Assembly (NCBI GenBank): GCA_022578965.1
Contig: MU400508.1
Coordinates: forward strand, 744,001-808,000
Length of the DNA: 64,000 nucleotides
Origin: Xylaria sp. FL1777
Taxonomy: Eukaryota; Ascomycota; Sordariomycetes; Xylariales; Xylariaceae
Direction: 5' to 3'
The notes beneath the pieces were generated by a model. That model saw nothing but the letters and a program-made list of their open reading frames with translations, was not told the origin of the DNA and did no database searches. This document shows positions 10,876 through 23,384 of this stretch, one piece after another. Made by a program: the position numbers and the translations under genes. Within the stretch, counting starts at the first letter, position 1; every line of letters begins with the position of its first letter.

Positions 10876-12216
10876 ATGTATTCCAGTACTGGCTCGGATT
10901 GGATATCACAACTGCCAACTGAGCTCTTGTTGAAAATCTTTAAGTATGACCTAACAAGCGCGACACTTCTGGGCTGCATGCTGTGCTGTAAAAGATGGGA
11001 AAGATTGGTGACTTCGGTTCTATACAAACACGTCGCCCTCATTAGCATGCAGAAACTGTCCCGCTGGATTGCCGCTGGTCCTTCATCGTCTGACGCCGCA
11101 ATCGAAACTCTCACTATACGCTTGGCTAATCGATGCACTGAATATGGAGAGTCTGTTTATGCTGCCACGATGAACCAGTTGCGACTAGACCTAGATCAAC
11201 TGCCAACCCGGCTCCAACAAATGGTCAAGCTGCAAAGTCTTTCGATAGCTGCTCCCGATTACTATGAGTTCGGTCAGGGGGATTGGACTCCGTTCCTGTC
11301 AATGGCTAAAATCCTAGATAATGTTCCGGAAAGCTGCTCTAGTCTTGAACTTGTTATCAAGCATAGTTCTCGCCTCACTCGCTACGCTTTTCCCGGCAAA
11401 CGAGAAACGCACGTGTGCGTTTCAATTCGTCGACTTATACCACAACTGAGGGCTTTACGACTTGCTTTACCCTGCCTATGCCCCGAGAGTTTTGGAAGGG
11501 TGCTTAATCGATCATCGACGGGTACGCCACAGTTCGCTGCTGTAGGGGCACCGAAACTCCAGGAGTGTATCATCAGACTAGCTACCTCGGTAGGTTTTGG
11601 AGGGATTATTGAGAGATTTGACGGGCCGTGCAACTCCGATGTTTCTCTGTTTGGCGTTAAAGCTTTTGCTGAGTGCCTTCTTGCCTTGACTGCTTCGGGA
11701 CAGGCGCCTCTACTCCAAAAGTTATGGATACGCGATGCCTTGTCAAAGGGGGATAATCCGATGTCGTACGAATCGTTCGTGCGCCGTGACATTCTTACAA
11801 ACAAGAGCTACACGTTTCCCTGGAAGGTCGTCTGCCTTCCTCACAAAGCTAAGAACTTCATCCTTGTTCGTATGCCAGCGGAAGAAGGTGACCAGGATTT
11901 GTTTACTACTGTCCAAGGTGTGAAGGATATTGTAGAGGGGTATGCTTGGGTGACGGCAACGAATGGAACAAGGCTACCTGCAACCGTCTTGGCAAAGTAT
12001 CAGCTTCCAAGACACGACTGCCTCCCGCAGACCAGGGCGGAATGGTCAGCCAGCAGCAAGATCTCGACGGTACTATGGGAGAATGAAAGGAAAACTGGCA
12101 CGAGGTTGATCCACGCTGAAACAGGGGAGCTACTGGAAGACCGCCCAGCTCACTTCCGTATACCAGTAGGCTGGCGTCGGGGGCCAGTTGGTCTGGATTT
12201 GGAAAGAATCTCCTGA
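10876..12216 (+). CDS. F-box domain protein
   Basis: Single-exon frame of 446 aa from the ATG at 10876; the frame extends 15 bases upstream only through a TTG codon, so 10876 is the first ATG. Residues 10-55 form an F-box: ISQLPTELLLKIFKYDL, then a Cys-rich helix (LGCMLCCKRWERL) and VTSVLYKHVAL. F-box proteins bind Skp1 and deliver substrates to SCF ubiquitin ligases; the target is set by the C-terminal part, which here (residues 60-446) has Leu-rich stretches but no repeat family I can name. The last 110 residues are rich in Arg, Trp and Glu. Fungi carry many such lineage-specific F-box genes. Neighbours give no clue to the substrate. Confidence 0.85.
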   Translation: MYSSTGSDWISQLPTELLLKIFKYDLTSATLLGCMLCCKRWERLVTSVLYKHVALISMQKLSRWIAAGPSSSDAAIETLTIRLANRCTEYGESVYAATMNQLRLDLDQLPTRLQQMVKLQSLSIAAPDYYEFGQGDWTPFLSMAKILDNVPESCSSLELVIKHSSRLTRYAFPGKRETHVCVSIRRLIPQLRALRLALPCLCPESFGRVLNRSSTGTPQFAAVGAPKLQECIIRLATSVGFGGIIERFDGPCNSDVSLFGVKAFAECLLALTASGQAPLLQKLWIRDALSKGDNPMSYESFVRRDILTNKSYTFPWKVVCLPHKAKNFILVRMPAEEGDQDLFTTVQGVKDIVEGYAWVTATNGTRLPATVLAKYQLPRHDCLPQTRAEWSASSKISTVLWENERKTGTRLIHAETGELLEDRPAHFRIPVGWRRGPVGLDLERIS

Positions 12217-12652
12217 TTTTGACCGTCATTTATCGGGCACAATCTACCAACACAAGATGTCTTTGTACGACTAGACGTCCTCGCCATAATACTCAACCGC
12301 CTCACAATAACCGCTCGGTAAAAAGCCCTTGGATATTAGCCCACCTCCAAATCCACACATGTCATCTTTACTGATGGTATTAGGGGCTTGTATTGGTGTC
12401 CTCATTGCGCTGGAGCTCATTGTGGAAGCAGTATAAGATCTCTTTGACCGCCCGTACCGCAGTACTTAGTTCCTTTCCTGCAAGTAACGGACTTGGTCAA
12501 CATCTAGTAAATATATATCGAGATTGTCTTTGCTTGGGTGCTTTTAACATACCATATAGTTACGGGAAATCCTACTGTTCGAATAAGTATACCTCATACT
12601 ATGCGCGAAATCATGACTGTTTTATAGGCTATTTTGCTCTGCATAAAGTACT

Positions 12653-12735
12653 TATGTATGTAAGTAAGTAGGTAGGTAATACTAGGTACTACATAGGTAA
12701 CGGCATTTCCTCCGTCACCCAGTAGGTAGGCTGAG
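12653..12735. repeat. GTAA/GGTA tetranucleotide cluster
   Basis: This imperfect run of GTAAGTAAGTAGGTAGGTAA-type tetranucleotides is the same class of low-complexity sequence seen in many intergenic regions of this window. Confidence 0.7.
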
Positions 12736-12762
12736 CTACGCATATATGCGTATGTAAGTAAG

Positions 12763-12802
12763 CCTGAGCAAAAGCAGCGGTCACGCTAAGCCCAATCTAT
12801 CG
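12763..12802 (+). repeat. dispersed 40-bp repeat, copy A
   Basis: This 40-base segment matches 51530-51569 at 35 of 40 positions with no gap; the core ACGCTAAGCCCAAT is identical. It lies in intergenic DNA. It may be a remnant of a transposable element. Confidence 0.6.
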
Positions 12803-13467
12803 TGCGCCCGATAGTATGCACCAGAAATATACTGTGAGCTAGAGACATAGTGTAAGTGGACGGCTTGCGGACTGTGCAACTCTGACGGCAGCCCCGGCTG
12901 CAGCCGCCTCATCTAGAATCCCATCCACTGTCTAGGATATGGCCACCGGGACTGGGCGATTACACTAACCTAGGTAGGTACGTACATAGTGTATACTTAC
13001 TGCTACGCTACAGTAAGTACATACCTTAGGTAGGTAGAGTATGGTACCCAAGGTTGCGCAGGCAGAGCCATAGGGGTGGATGAGCTACCATTCTCCAACT
13101 TTCAACATCTTGTTATGATTGCATTTGCCCCATTCATGCCCTTTACAAATTTTCTCAGAAGCCTTCTCATCCTTCAACGACTTTCTATAGATTGATTCTC
13201 TTGCCTTGATTCTCTTTCCTTGCCTGAAGACGTCCCTCCCGGTACATGCCGTATACTGCCTAGTCCACCGTACATGGAGACTGTAGATTAACAGATTAAC
13301 GACTCCAACTCATCGCCCAGTTGCCCAGCCTTGTACTGTGTATCGACCAACGCGCCGTGCCGCCTGTCTCCCGCCTCTCTCCCGCATCTCTCGCTGCCTC
13401 GCACGCACTCGGCACCACCTCATCGCGGGACGGCAAATGAGCCGCATCTCCTGTTGCGCCGCATGTC

Positions 13468-16400
13468 ATGACGATAGAACCAAATTACCCGGTCCACAAT
13501 GGTCGTCGCTGTAGCATCCTCGAGGATGATGTCCTTGCCGCGCTGTGGGAAAACGCCCCGTTCCCCAAACTGCCCCTCGACGCTCCGCCTGAAATCAGAG
13601 AGCTAGTCGTCGACGTCGAGAACCCTAAGCGGGTTTATACTATACACCGCGCTTCTCGACGCCATCATCTCCAACTCCTCATCGACCGGTACGTGTTTGC
13701 CCCTTTTGACGTCGTTTCTGCCGTGTCTTCTGCCGTGTCTTCTACGAGGCTGACCTTCAGCCTAGCTTTGTTGTCCAACTGCGCTATGGATGTGGTAGTA
13801 GCTCTTGCTCAACCACAACATGCTTCACCTACCGAAAGAGAGCAGCCGGGAAGTCTCCCATCCGTCGATACAATCCCAATAGCGCAAGGACGCTCGCCGT
13901 TTACCTTGCTGGCCAAGACAATCCCGAGAGTCGATTATGCCCTTACCTCCAGCAATCATCTAGTAGACCATCCGACGCCATAGCGCCTCTCCTTCTTGCT
14001 CCTAAGCAGCCTTCCACTAAAGAGAGAGTAAAAGCGCGTTTGTCTCCCACTAAAACCCAGGACCTCGATTTGGGTTCTTCACCAACTCGACAGGCATCTT
14101 TGCCCAGTAGTCAGAATGGCGATATGCATTCACCACCCAAGGTAGCGCGATCTGCGTCGTTTGCTGCCGGTAATAACTCTATACCAATGAAGATCATCGA
14201 GAAACCGGTCGGAAAGAAAGATTATCGGTCTTTTGCTGTCGCAGTCTTCAGCACTGCCGCATTCAAGATGCTCGAGTGGTTAGCACCAAACAACATAGAA
14301 GCTCTGTCAGATAGAATGGAAACGTCCCGCTGCCCTGCCAAGTCAAGCGCAGCGTCCCAACCAAGCTTGCCATCTGACGACCCCGGTGAGCAATTTGTCG
14401 CACCGGATGTAATGGTACATGAGAGCTCGGATGGAGAGATTCCTTTTGGGAGGAGAGTTAATGGTTATAATGGATCTTACTCCGGTATAGCCACAATTGT
14501 GAATACGACTGAACTTCACTCCAACTCGCCTACAGACAGATCATCTAATGATGTAACCGCTCGGCCGCCCCGTCCGAGGAAAAAATCAAACGCGAAGATT
14601 CGTACCTCGTCTGGATCTCAGCCGTCTAAAGTAGTGGTGGAGTCTATAACAGATTCTGCGGATGAGAGACTCTTTCCTGACAAAATTTCTAAGAGCACTG
14701 TTCGACATTCAACTCATCGTTCTACCTCTCAGCCGCGTAGTGAAGATTCATCAGACACCAACGCTGATGGCCGATCTTCAACGCAGACGGATGGCGAATA
14801 CGGAGCAAATGATCGCCTGGGACAGATAGATGGGCTTGAAGACGTGCCCAGTAGTGGGACAGACACCAGGTCGGTATCGCTACGGAGTGAGGATTCTTGC
14901 AATAACGCTTTACCGGAGCCTGCGTCTGATCTAGATAGCTATCTTCCTCAGTCATTATCGCACCTTAATCCCGAAGCAGTCAATTTCCTATGTGATGTCT
15001 TACAGGAAGACGCTACAACAGAACGCCATGTGCTAGAACCACCAACTATCAGCGACTCCCTTCGACATTATGCAGGTCGACGCAAAGTATGGAAAAGAAA
15101 AAGGAAAGCTCATCTCCCGTATTCACAGAATCTCAAATACGAATGGAAACTTTTTGCTGAACAGAGCATCTTCCATGTGTTGAGCGATCCTCGGGCTTTG
15201 CTGGAATCTTTTGCCTCTCACGATGGGCTCGTTGATTCACAAGCAGTATGGTACTGTATGCTTCGCTTAACAAGAGCAGTTCCGCAGCTCGTATTTGATA
15301 GTCTGTGGGTTGCCATGACAAGTCTATTTGCGCCTCCAAGATCACTGCAAACTTCTCGATATCCCACGGCAAAGATGTTTGCCACTTCAGAAAGGTCATT
15401 CTCAAATGCTGAAACGGCGTCTCTGATGTCAATCTGTTTCCATGCCCTGATTGCCGCAGCGCCCTTAGTGACAGACTCTCGGCAACTTCTCGATATGTCT
15501 CGCATTCGGTCTCGCGGTCTGTTACTAACTGGCAGTGGAGCTGTGGCCGAGCACCGTACTTTGTTGTCTTTGCAGTACGAAGATGCGTTTACCGATGATT
15601 TAGCTTTGAGGCTAGCAAGAAGGTTACTAATGGCGATCCTCACTAGACGCAACTTCGATGAGCTCATGGAATTGGATTTGGACTTACTGGACAGTGCTAA
15701 AGAACCCGATGTCTTAGAGATATTGTTATCTCAGATTGAACCATCTATGCAATCTTCGATGCGCTTTTCTAAGGCTGAACGAAGCATTCATGAGAAGCGG
15801 GTCCCAATCTTGCTTCTTGACTGGGCAAGGACAGTTATGATTCAGGAATGGACAGGGAAGCCCGATGTCCCTGGGGACGGCCCTTTTGGCGGTGCTCTTA
15901 TGCTAATAGCGGCCATGTGTAAGTTGCTGTCTTCGAATTTGCGAGCTGTACTAATAAGTTCTTCCTACAGACCGTAAACGCCAAGCGCTTCTTTTAGGCG
16001 AGGCTCACTTCCGCTTTGAGTTTTTTGGTGATCGGCTGGATCCGGTCGAGATGCCAATTTCCTGGCTCTCATTTACCTCCACGAGACAGAAGGTCCATCT
16101 CCTAGATTATCCCTTCATATTCAAACCGTCCTCTTTAGTAGCATATTTTCGTGCCATCAACTTCTCAATGATGAACCACTCATATGAAGAAGCTTCTTCA
16201 CTACAACTTCGAATTAGAATGATTACAGAGCCAGGTAGTCTGGTCACTGATGCCCATCAAAGAAGCGCGCTTGAAGATCTTCTAAAAACACCATCGTCCA
16301 GATTTCTCATTCTGAATATACGGCGAGATGATATCCTAACAGACGCCTTTGATCAGCTTTGGCGACGAGAGGAACGGGAACTCATGAGGCCCCTAAAGAT

Positions 16401-17445
16401 TCACCTCGGCGAGGATAATGGAGAGGAAGGCTATGACTATGGTGGTGTGCAGCAAGAATTCTTCCGGCTAGCCATTGCCGAAGCTTTACATCCGGATTAC
16501 GGGGCCTTCACAATTGACGATCGAACGAGGATGACATGGTTCCAGCCGGGCTCCTTACAGCCCGATTGGAAATTTGAATTAATCGGTCTTCTTGTATCGC
16601 TAGCTGTCTACAACGGCATAACCTTGCCTGTTACATTCCCCAAGGCTCTTTACCACAAGCTTCTAGGAGAACCTATCACAGAACTCCACCATATCGCTGA
16701 CGGCTGGCCTGAACATGCAAATGGCCTCACAAAACTGCTCGAGTGGAATGAAAATGATGGTACTGTGGAAGATATCTTCGTTCTCACTTACGAATTCTCC
16801 ACCACGATGCTGGGCCAACCCGTCAGTCGTCAAATGGACTCGTCACAGCGAGAATTATGGCCGCAGCCTTCTTTACGCCCTGACGTAAAGCCTCTCTCGG
16901 CAGACAACCCAACAGACGCACCACCAGTGACGGGAGACAATCGTAGCGCATACGTCAGCGACTACATTCGGTACTTGACGGATGTGTCAGTAGCCCCACA
17001 GTTTGACGCCTTCGCCCGCGGATTTCGCACCTGTTTGCATTCTAAATCCCTCACACTATTGACTCCATCACTTCTACAGTCCATTGTCGAAGGGACACAG
17101 GAAATCGACATTGCAGAACTCCGGCGGGTGACGCGTTACTCAGGCTGGGATGCGAACCATCGTACCGTACGCGATTTTTGGTCTGTGGTTAAGAAATTCG
17201 ATAACCGGATGCGTCGCAAACTGCTCGAGTTTGTGACATCCAGTGACCGTCTCCCTGTCGGCGGTGCCGCCAACATCCAATTCGTCATCCAGAAAAATGG
17301 GGAGGAAGACGGGGACGCGGCTCGTCTACCCACCGCATACACATGTTATGGACACCTCCTTCTCCCTGAGTATCGTGACAAGGACGTACTACGGGAAAGA
17401 TTGTCTATGGCAGTAGAGAACGCAGAGGGTTTCGGATTTGCTTAA
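13468..17445 (+). CDS. HECT-type E3 ubiquitin ligase with N-terminal AZUL-like zinc domain (HUL4/UBE3A type)
   Basis: Three exons, 13468-13688, 13766-15918 and 15971-17445, with introns of 77 and 52 nt; product 1282 aa. HECT ligases accept ubiquitin from E2 onto a cysteine and pass it to substrates. Exon joining restores HHLQLLIDR + FVVQLRYGCGSSSCSTTTCF, a Cys-rich segment resembling the N-terminal zinc domain of UBE3A-type ligases, followed by RRYNPNSARTLAVYLA. Residues about 130-430 are Ser-rich and probably disordered. The HECT domain fills the last 400 residues: GYDYGGVQQEFFRL near residue 935 and the catalytic cysteine (about residue 1250) in LPTAYTCYGHLLLPEY. The C terminus GFGFA matches the usual aromatic tail. 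The frame before exon 2's first ATG is open and conserved, so the upstream exon is needed. Orthology to yeast HUL4 is inferred from architecture. Confidence 0.92.
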
Positions 17446-18270
17446 TACAAAAAAGCGACGGGTGAAAATTATCGGAGAATGCGGATATGGATCTATATAC
17501 AATAGAAGGGAATCACATTTCACAGGCACCAAGGGAGTGCTCGAGAGCGGTTACAAGACTCACGGTGCAAAGGTCATCTAGACTAGCCGTGGCTGTTCGG
17601 TCGTGCGGTTGTACAGGCGTTATCCTCTTTTCTCTACTGCGGAGCAGAATATTTTTTCGTAACTGTTCTAGTTCTTGGTATCTCATGTGTTTAGCGTATA
17701 ATACATTTTCACAAGCGCCCTTCCTTGGCTAGTTGGAAGTAACAAGAATCTTCGTATCGCATTCAAACACCCAATCTACCCGGGTGGTCAAGTCCAAGTG
17801 AATTCTCATTTGCTAGCTATTCGTTCACTGCGGTTGTGTAATCCAAGGAATGCATCATAAGCTACGAGTAATGCCATCATATTGATTAGCAGCACATAGA
17901 TATTACAAGGTTGATATTTTGCAGTATTTCGCTGTAGGAACCCTCACGAGTTCTTCCTATTTATGCCTTTTTACTTGGTTCTATGCTTTTACAGATTATG
18001 TATCTGTCTGAGTCTTCTAAGTCCTCTATCTACCTAGGTGTGTATGCTATATTCGACAGTAGGCTCGGTGTCATGCCAGACGACTGCGTAGGCAAGGTCG
18101 TTTTGGACTTTACATCTTCACACAACTGGACTACATATTTTCTCTTCGTATTCCTTTCCCTTGTTGTCCCCCGTGACGCTTGTGCCTAGATGAGGGGCCG
18201 TAAACGACTCACTCAGTGGCTCTGTATTATAGAAGGTAGGGCAGAGAGATAGACAGGACAATTTAGTTCA
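17446..18270. other. intergenic, convergent gene ends
   Basis: This 825-base AT-rich gap between two converging genes contains both 3' untranslated regions. No supported gene is present. Confidence 0.55.
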
Positions 18271-20235
18271 TTAATAGTCTTGGTCACCTGAACCGCTGAC
18301 AATAACGTTATTGACCTTGAGAACCATGCGGCAGAGCTGGGTGGCGAGCATGAGCTGTTGCTTCTTGCCAATGAGGGGGTCGATGACGAAGGCCTCCTTC
18401 ATGTCATTAGAGCCCTTGTTCATGCAGTCGATGCCGAGCTTGCCGCGACCCTCAGGGCCGGCCCGCACCTGCTGGGACTTGACCTCGGCGAGCGTGGCGA
18501 TGGGGTTGAGGCCGCTATTCTCGGCCAGCGCCATGGGTACAGCGTCGAGCGCCTCGGCGAACGCCCGCATGGCGTACTGCTCGAGGCCCGGCGTCTGAAC
18601 GGCCGCGTCCTCGACGGCTAGAGAGCACGCGATTTCCGCTGCGCCACCACCGTACACAACACGATTGTCGCGCACAAGGTTACGGACTACACAGAGGGCG
18701 TCGTGCAGTGAGCGGCGAGCCTCGTCGATTATCTGTGTGTGAAGTAAGCGTCACGATACACTGGATGATATATGTCATGTGCATGACTGATCTAGATGAA
18801 GACTCACCATCTTATTGCTACCCCTAACGAAGACAGTTACTGCTCTAGTGTTCGCGCACTCCTCGATCACAAGCATCTTCTCCCTAGTAGTGCCGAACGT
18901 CATCTCTCGGACGATACCCGCAGTACCTAACTTCTCTGGTCTCAGATCTTCGAACCTCGGTACTATTCTGCCATTCGTAGCAATAGCAATAAGCTCGATC
19001 TCAGGACCGCCAACCCACCTGACAGCAGGGAGCTCGTTCTGGAGTAGCAGGTGGTTCGCTTCGTCATCGAAACCCCACTGGCAGATAGCTAAGTTTGCGC
19101 CGGCATCTTTGATCTGCTGAATCATCTCGATAAACTTTTCTCGTTCATAGCTCTGTAGTTTCTTGTATTCCTCGACCGACGCGATATCTAGCTTATGCTT
19201 CGTCTTTGGCTTCGGAGGCTCGAAAGCGCATGTAAGAATGGCGATCTTGGCATCCCGAACTTCTGATGGCATCTGGGGATGTGAGAAGTCCTTGTCCACA
19301 ATAACGCCCTTCACAAGAATGGTGTCTTCTAATGCGCCGCCCACTTTTCCATCCACCTTGATCAATTCAAAGTCGACATCTTTACGCTCGAGGTCGGCGA
19401 CAGAGAGGACGGCGTCGACGGCGATGTTGGCGAACTGGTCATGCGCTTTGGAGACGATTTTGCTTCCTAAACTCGTGCGGGCGACCTTGACTAAGTTTTC
19501 CGTGTTTGTCTTACTAAAGTCGATGGTGTCTGATATACGGTCCAGCTCGGCCACGGCAATATCGCATGCCTGGTCATAGCCATCTGCTATCCTAATGGGA
19601 TGAATTCCCTTGTCTATAAGCTCAGCAGCCTGTTCAAGCAGCGCACCGGCCAGGACGACGACACCCGTTGTTCCATCGCCGATCTCGTCGTCTTGTGATT
19701 TGGAGAGCTCGACCAGAAGCTTGGCCACGTGGTTGGAGATCTCCATCTGCTGCAGAATAGTAGCGCCGTCATTCGTAACGGTGATGTCGCCGTCGGGGGA
19801 AATCAGGATCTTGTCGAGACCGCGGGGCCCGAGCGAGGTCTTCACGATGTTCGCGACGGTTCGGGCGGCGAGGATATGTGATTTTACGGCTTCGTTGCCA
19901 AACTGGCGCTTCTTCTTTCCCTGGCTGTTTCCAAATGGTTAGAGTCTATACTATCTTCAATGAATAGCTCTCTCCCTCCCTCCCCCTGAGGTCTGAGCCT
20001 GGGCCTGTGCTTGACATACTCTCTAACGATGATGAACGGCCGCCCCTGCTCATCTTTCATAACAGCGGCTGTGGTAGATTTCGGTCAGTGTTCATGATGG
20101 AGACAAGACCATCAAGCTGTAGATCAATCATACCATTTGACAAATCCAGATCTGGGAATACCATACTTGTTAGTACACATCAACCAGGTCGTCTGAAAAC
20201 AAGGCGCGGGGCAAGAACTGCGTACTCATCGCCAT
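18271..20235 (-). CDS. CCT5: T-complex protein 1 subunit epsilon (CCT5 chaperonin subunit)
   Basis: Five exons on the minus strand: 20235-20226 (10 nt), 20151-20134 (18 nt), 20068-20020, 19924-18808 and 18732-18271; product 551 aa. CCT5 is one of eight subunits of the cytosolic TRiC/CCT ring that folds actin, tubulin and other proteins using ATP. Joining the small exons gives [17 protein letters not shown], then [18 protein letters not shown], matching the family N terminus. ATP-site motifs are visible: [38 protein letters not shown], and near the end VVYGGGAAE and the nucleotide-binding VIDP segment. CCT5-specific stretches such as [20 protein letters not shown] leave little doubt about the subunit. 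The gene ends with [13 protein letters not shown]. The two microexons are supported by frame, splice sites and a perfect CTAAC branch site (TGTACTAAC) before exon 2. Confidence 0.95.
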
Positions 20236-20850
20236 ATTGCCGATCTTTTATAGCTCTTCCGAGCTTGACGTATTGAGGAAGGTAGGTCTTTGTGCACAAT
20301 ACACTAGTGTTCAACCGCTAAAAAAAGAAACACTGTAATAAGACGAAGCTGTATTGTCTAGAGTTGGGAGTGGTGGTGGTCTTTCTGCCTTGCCTGGTTT
20401 GGTGGGCTGTCTGAATTGTGGAATCTCTGCTCCCCAAATTCTATAAAATCTGAACTGGGTCCCGACCTATCGGCGCCCCACTAATAATTGCTGCATGGGC
20501 CTCTCTAATTGGACGTCTCTGACCTACCTAGGTACCTATAGGCTATGTAGGCCTAAGGCAGGCAGCTAGGTACCTGTAGGTAGCAACCAAAGTGGTTCAA
20601 GGTTCAGGCAAGACGTCAGCTTTCTCCTCACACATGTACTTTATTTATATATATCTTCTCTGTCTAGAGCTGTACTTCTCTCTCGATATCTCATCTATAT
20701 CTCAGTCCCAAGTGGTGAGAATTCGAAAGATTCTCGATTTGTCACATCATCTAACATTTATACAACTTCAAGAAAGCTAATCGCATGGCACCTTGTACCC
20801 TGAACTCCTCGCCAAATATATTCTTACAACAGAGATATTGCTGTCATTCG
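20236..20850. other. intergenic
   Basis: 615 bases between the acyl-CoA synthetase 3' end and the CCT5 start, both on the minus strand. It includes a palindromic cluster of CTAGGTACCT-type motifs (20523-20584). No supported gene. Confidence 0.5.
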
Positions 20851-23384
20851 TCAAGACTGCGCATTCATGCATTTCTGGATCTCTATTTTATAATGATCCC
20901 TCAGCGCTCGTCTGTTGACCTTTTGCGTCGCCGTGACGAGACCCTATGTGTTTATTAGTATTGGAGGTCCTCCTATAAGCGTGAGCGGGAAATGTTGCTT
21001 ACGCTTGTGGGTGTCCATTCTTCTTCAACGATCACAACGCCACTGACCATCTCAAGCCCGCCGAGGCCAGCCTTCTTTCCTACGGCTATCAAATCCTTGT
21101 GCACCGCTTCCTGTACCTTCTTGTTGTGGTGCATGTCGCCATGATCGACATTAAGGCTCTTAGCTAATTCAGCCAGCGGCTTCTCGTTCGGCGTGATGAT
21201 GGCAATCGGTCGCGGTTGCGAGCTGTCCCCGTGTATCATGAGGTTGTTAACGTATTTGCTGCCACGATAGATAGCCTCGAGCTTTTCCAGCGCGATGTAT
21301 TCACCGCCCTGCAGTTTCACCAGGTTCTTGACACGATCTACGATCTTGACGTGACCCACAGAATCGACTTCGCCAATATCGCCTGTTCGGAACCATCCAT
21401 CTGATGTATAAGCCTTCTCCGTCTCTTCAGGATTCTTGAAATACTCCTTGGCAACGGGTGCGCCACGCAGAAGAATTTCGCCTTGCGGCGGTTTCGAAGA
21501 TGTGCTATAGCCAAGGTCAGGAAGACTAACGAGTTTGAGTTCCACGGAGGGCGGCACAGGGCCAATGGCGTTGGGCGTCCATTGCAGCGGGCATCCCAGA
21601 GACTAAAATAACCAGAGTCAGTGACTATCATCGTTAAAGATCAAAAGGTTTACCTACGCCGTTTGAGCATGTCTCAGTCAAGCCATATCCAGTGACCATT
21701 GGCGCCAAAACCATGCTCATAAATTGTAGCGTACCTTCGGAGATGCCGCTACCGCCGTTGAAGAGAAAACGTACACGACCTCCTGTCAGTTTTCGGACTT
21801 GATTAAAGACCAATGTATCCAGGATGAAGCCACCAGGTAAGCCACTCGAAACCAGAAGCGATTTCAAGTTGTACGCGCCCCAGAAAAGACTTCTTGTCAG
21901 AGCACTGCCCGAGTTCACTCGACTCTCAATTCCCTTCCTGATAGTCTCCCAGATTTGTGGGACACCAACCATGACCGTCGGTGCAAGCTCGCGCATATCT
22001 CCAGCGCAGTTGCGCATCGATGTATCAGCCAAAGTACGAGGGGAGCCATAACCCAACGATCCTCCTATGAAGATGACAATGTTCTCCACGCACATCTCTA
22101 AGATGTGCGCAAGAGGCAAGTAAGCGAGAATCACTTCTTTGGAAGTGATAGTCTCAGAGATAACTTCATATAAGCCTGTGACACCAGCAACCAAGCCCTC
22201 GTGCGTGATAGGCACACCTTTAGGGGTACCACTGGACCCGCTGGTATACATGATGCAGCACAGGTCTGTTGGATTCGGCGGAACTGGTGGAACTGGATTT
22301 TCAGCTCCGAGAGCGACCAAATCAGAATATGATAGAATAGTCAGCTCAGGGTGCGATGCTTTGAACTCGGCCAGCTCATCATCTGAAATGGGCATGTTGG
22401 TAGAGTCGTTGTAGATGAGATATTTGACGTCCTTCGCATTCTTGAGGGGCTGGCTCGCCGTCTTCAAAAGATTTGGTTCGGTGTACATGGCCTTGGCTTC
22501 AGTCTGGATGAGCGAGTACTCGACAGCATCTGCGCCAAGTGTGTCATAGGCGGTAGCGATTATAATGGACTGCGAGGAGCTTCCATGCGACATGGATAGC
22601 CAATTCGCACTGCTCACCGTGTTAGTAACAGTAACCAGCCGAACGAGTTTTGAAGCAAGACTTCAAGGGTTGTCTACCTTGTCGACGCGAAGATGTGTAT
22701 CTTATCACCGGGTCTCAAGCCTAGCTTTCTCAGACCAGCACCGACGTTCAGCGCGCGCGTCTCATACTCCTTGTAGGTGAGGAACTTGTACGGGGACAGC
22801 TCAAAGTAGGACCACTGCTTCTCAACCTCGGTCTTGACACCATCAACCACCTTGGGCACCTTCTTGGTCTCGGTATGTATCTCGACGAGGGAACGAGTGC
22901 CGATGGCGGGTTTGTCGCCATATTTCCTCGCAGTCGTCGTAAACAGATCGTAAATGGTAGCGATCTCGGGAGAAGGGCGAGTGATGAAGCCGTCCTTGGC
23001 CTTGATGTGCCGGTAGGGTCTCGATTCGCCTTCAATCTCAGGGGCGCTCATGTCCTGGACCATGAAGGGAGGTTTCTGCACCATATACAAGGGTAGGACA
23101 CCCTCATATTGAGTCGGAAGGCCCATGGTGTCTGAGGTCGATGAGGTAACGAGATAGCTCGTTATCGTGCTGGCTAAGACGGACAGTAAAAGACAAATGG
23201 CCAGGTGGGAGCTCGTAAAGGAGAGCCAGAGGGCGAGAACCATGTACCTCGTGATGACTAGGGGTGCCACGAGTCGTTTTGCTGCGTGTGCTGTGACGTA
23301 AATACCGGCTGGCAAAAAGTGTTTAGGCAGATAAAAGATAAGGTAGGCCGAGCTGACAAGGAGGTACCCAGCTCCTCCCCGCAT
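20851..23384 (-). CDS. long-chain acyl-CoA synthetase (fatty-acid--CoA ligase)
   Basis: Four exons on the minus strand: 23384-22678, 22609-21658, 21602-21003 and 20943-20851; product 783 aa from the first ATG. The enzyme activates long-chain fatty acids with ATP and CoA for lipid synthesis, import or oxidation. Motifs: AMP-binding P-loop YTSGSSGTPKGV (about residue 355), GYGLTETCSNG, and the fatty-acyl signature DGWFRTGDIGEVDSVGHVKI with VKLQGGEYIALEKLEAIY. The C-terminal lysine loop is restored by the last exon (WTPTS + GLVTATQKVNRRALRDHY). The first 85 residues add two hydrophobic segments and precede MGLPTQYEG (Met 87), where many fungal family members begin, so the true start may be at Met 48 or Met 87. 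A perfect inverted-repeat element ends its arms 59 bases upstream of the first ATG. Confidence 0.92.

Larger units (their letters stand above)
12217..13467. other. intergenic, tetranucleotide-rich
   Basis: About 1.25 kb with dense GGTA/TACC motifs, a 14-bp perfect palindrome ACGCATATATGCGT (12738-12751), a dispersed repeat copy (12763-12802), a hairpin (9-bp arms TACTTACTG at 12994-13002 and 13011-13019), and then a C/T-rich leader (13180-13460) before the HECT gene. Confidence 0.5.

Noticed and set aside
14040..15977. Treating exon 2 of the HECT gene as an independent gene starting at TTG
   Set aside because: The frame upstream is open and encodes the conserved Cys-rich zinc segment that joins to exon 1.
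17136..17342. Short antisense ORF in the HECT gene
   Set aside because: Shadow of the HECT catalytic domain coding strand.
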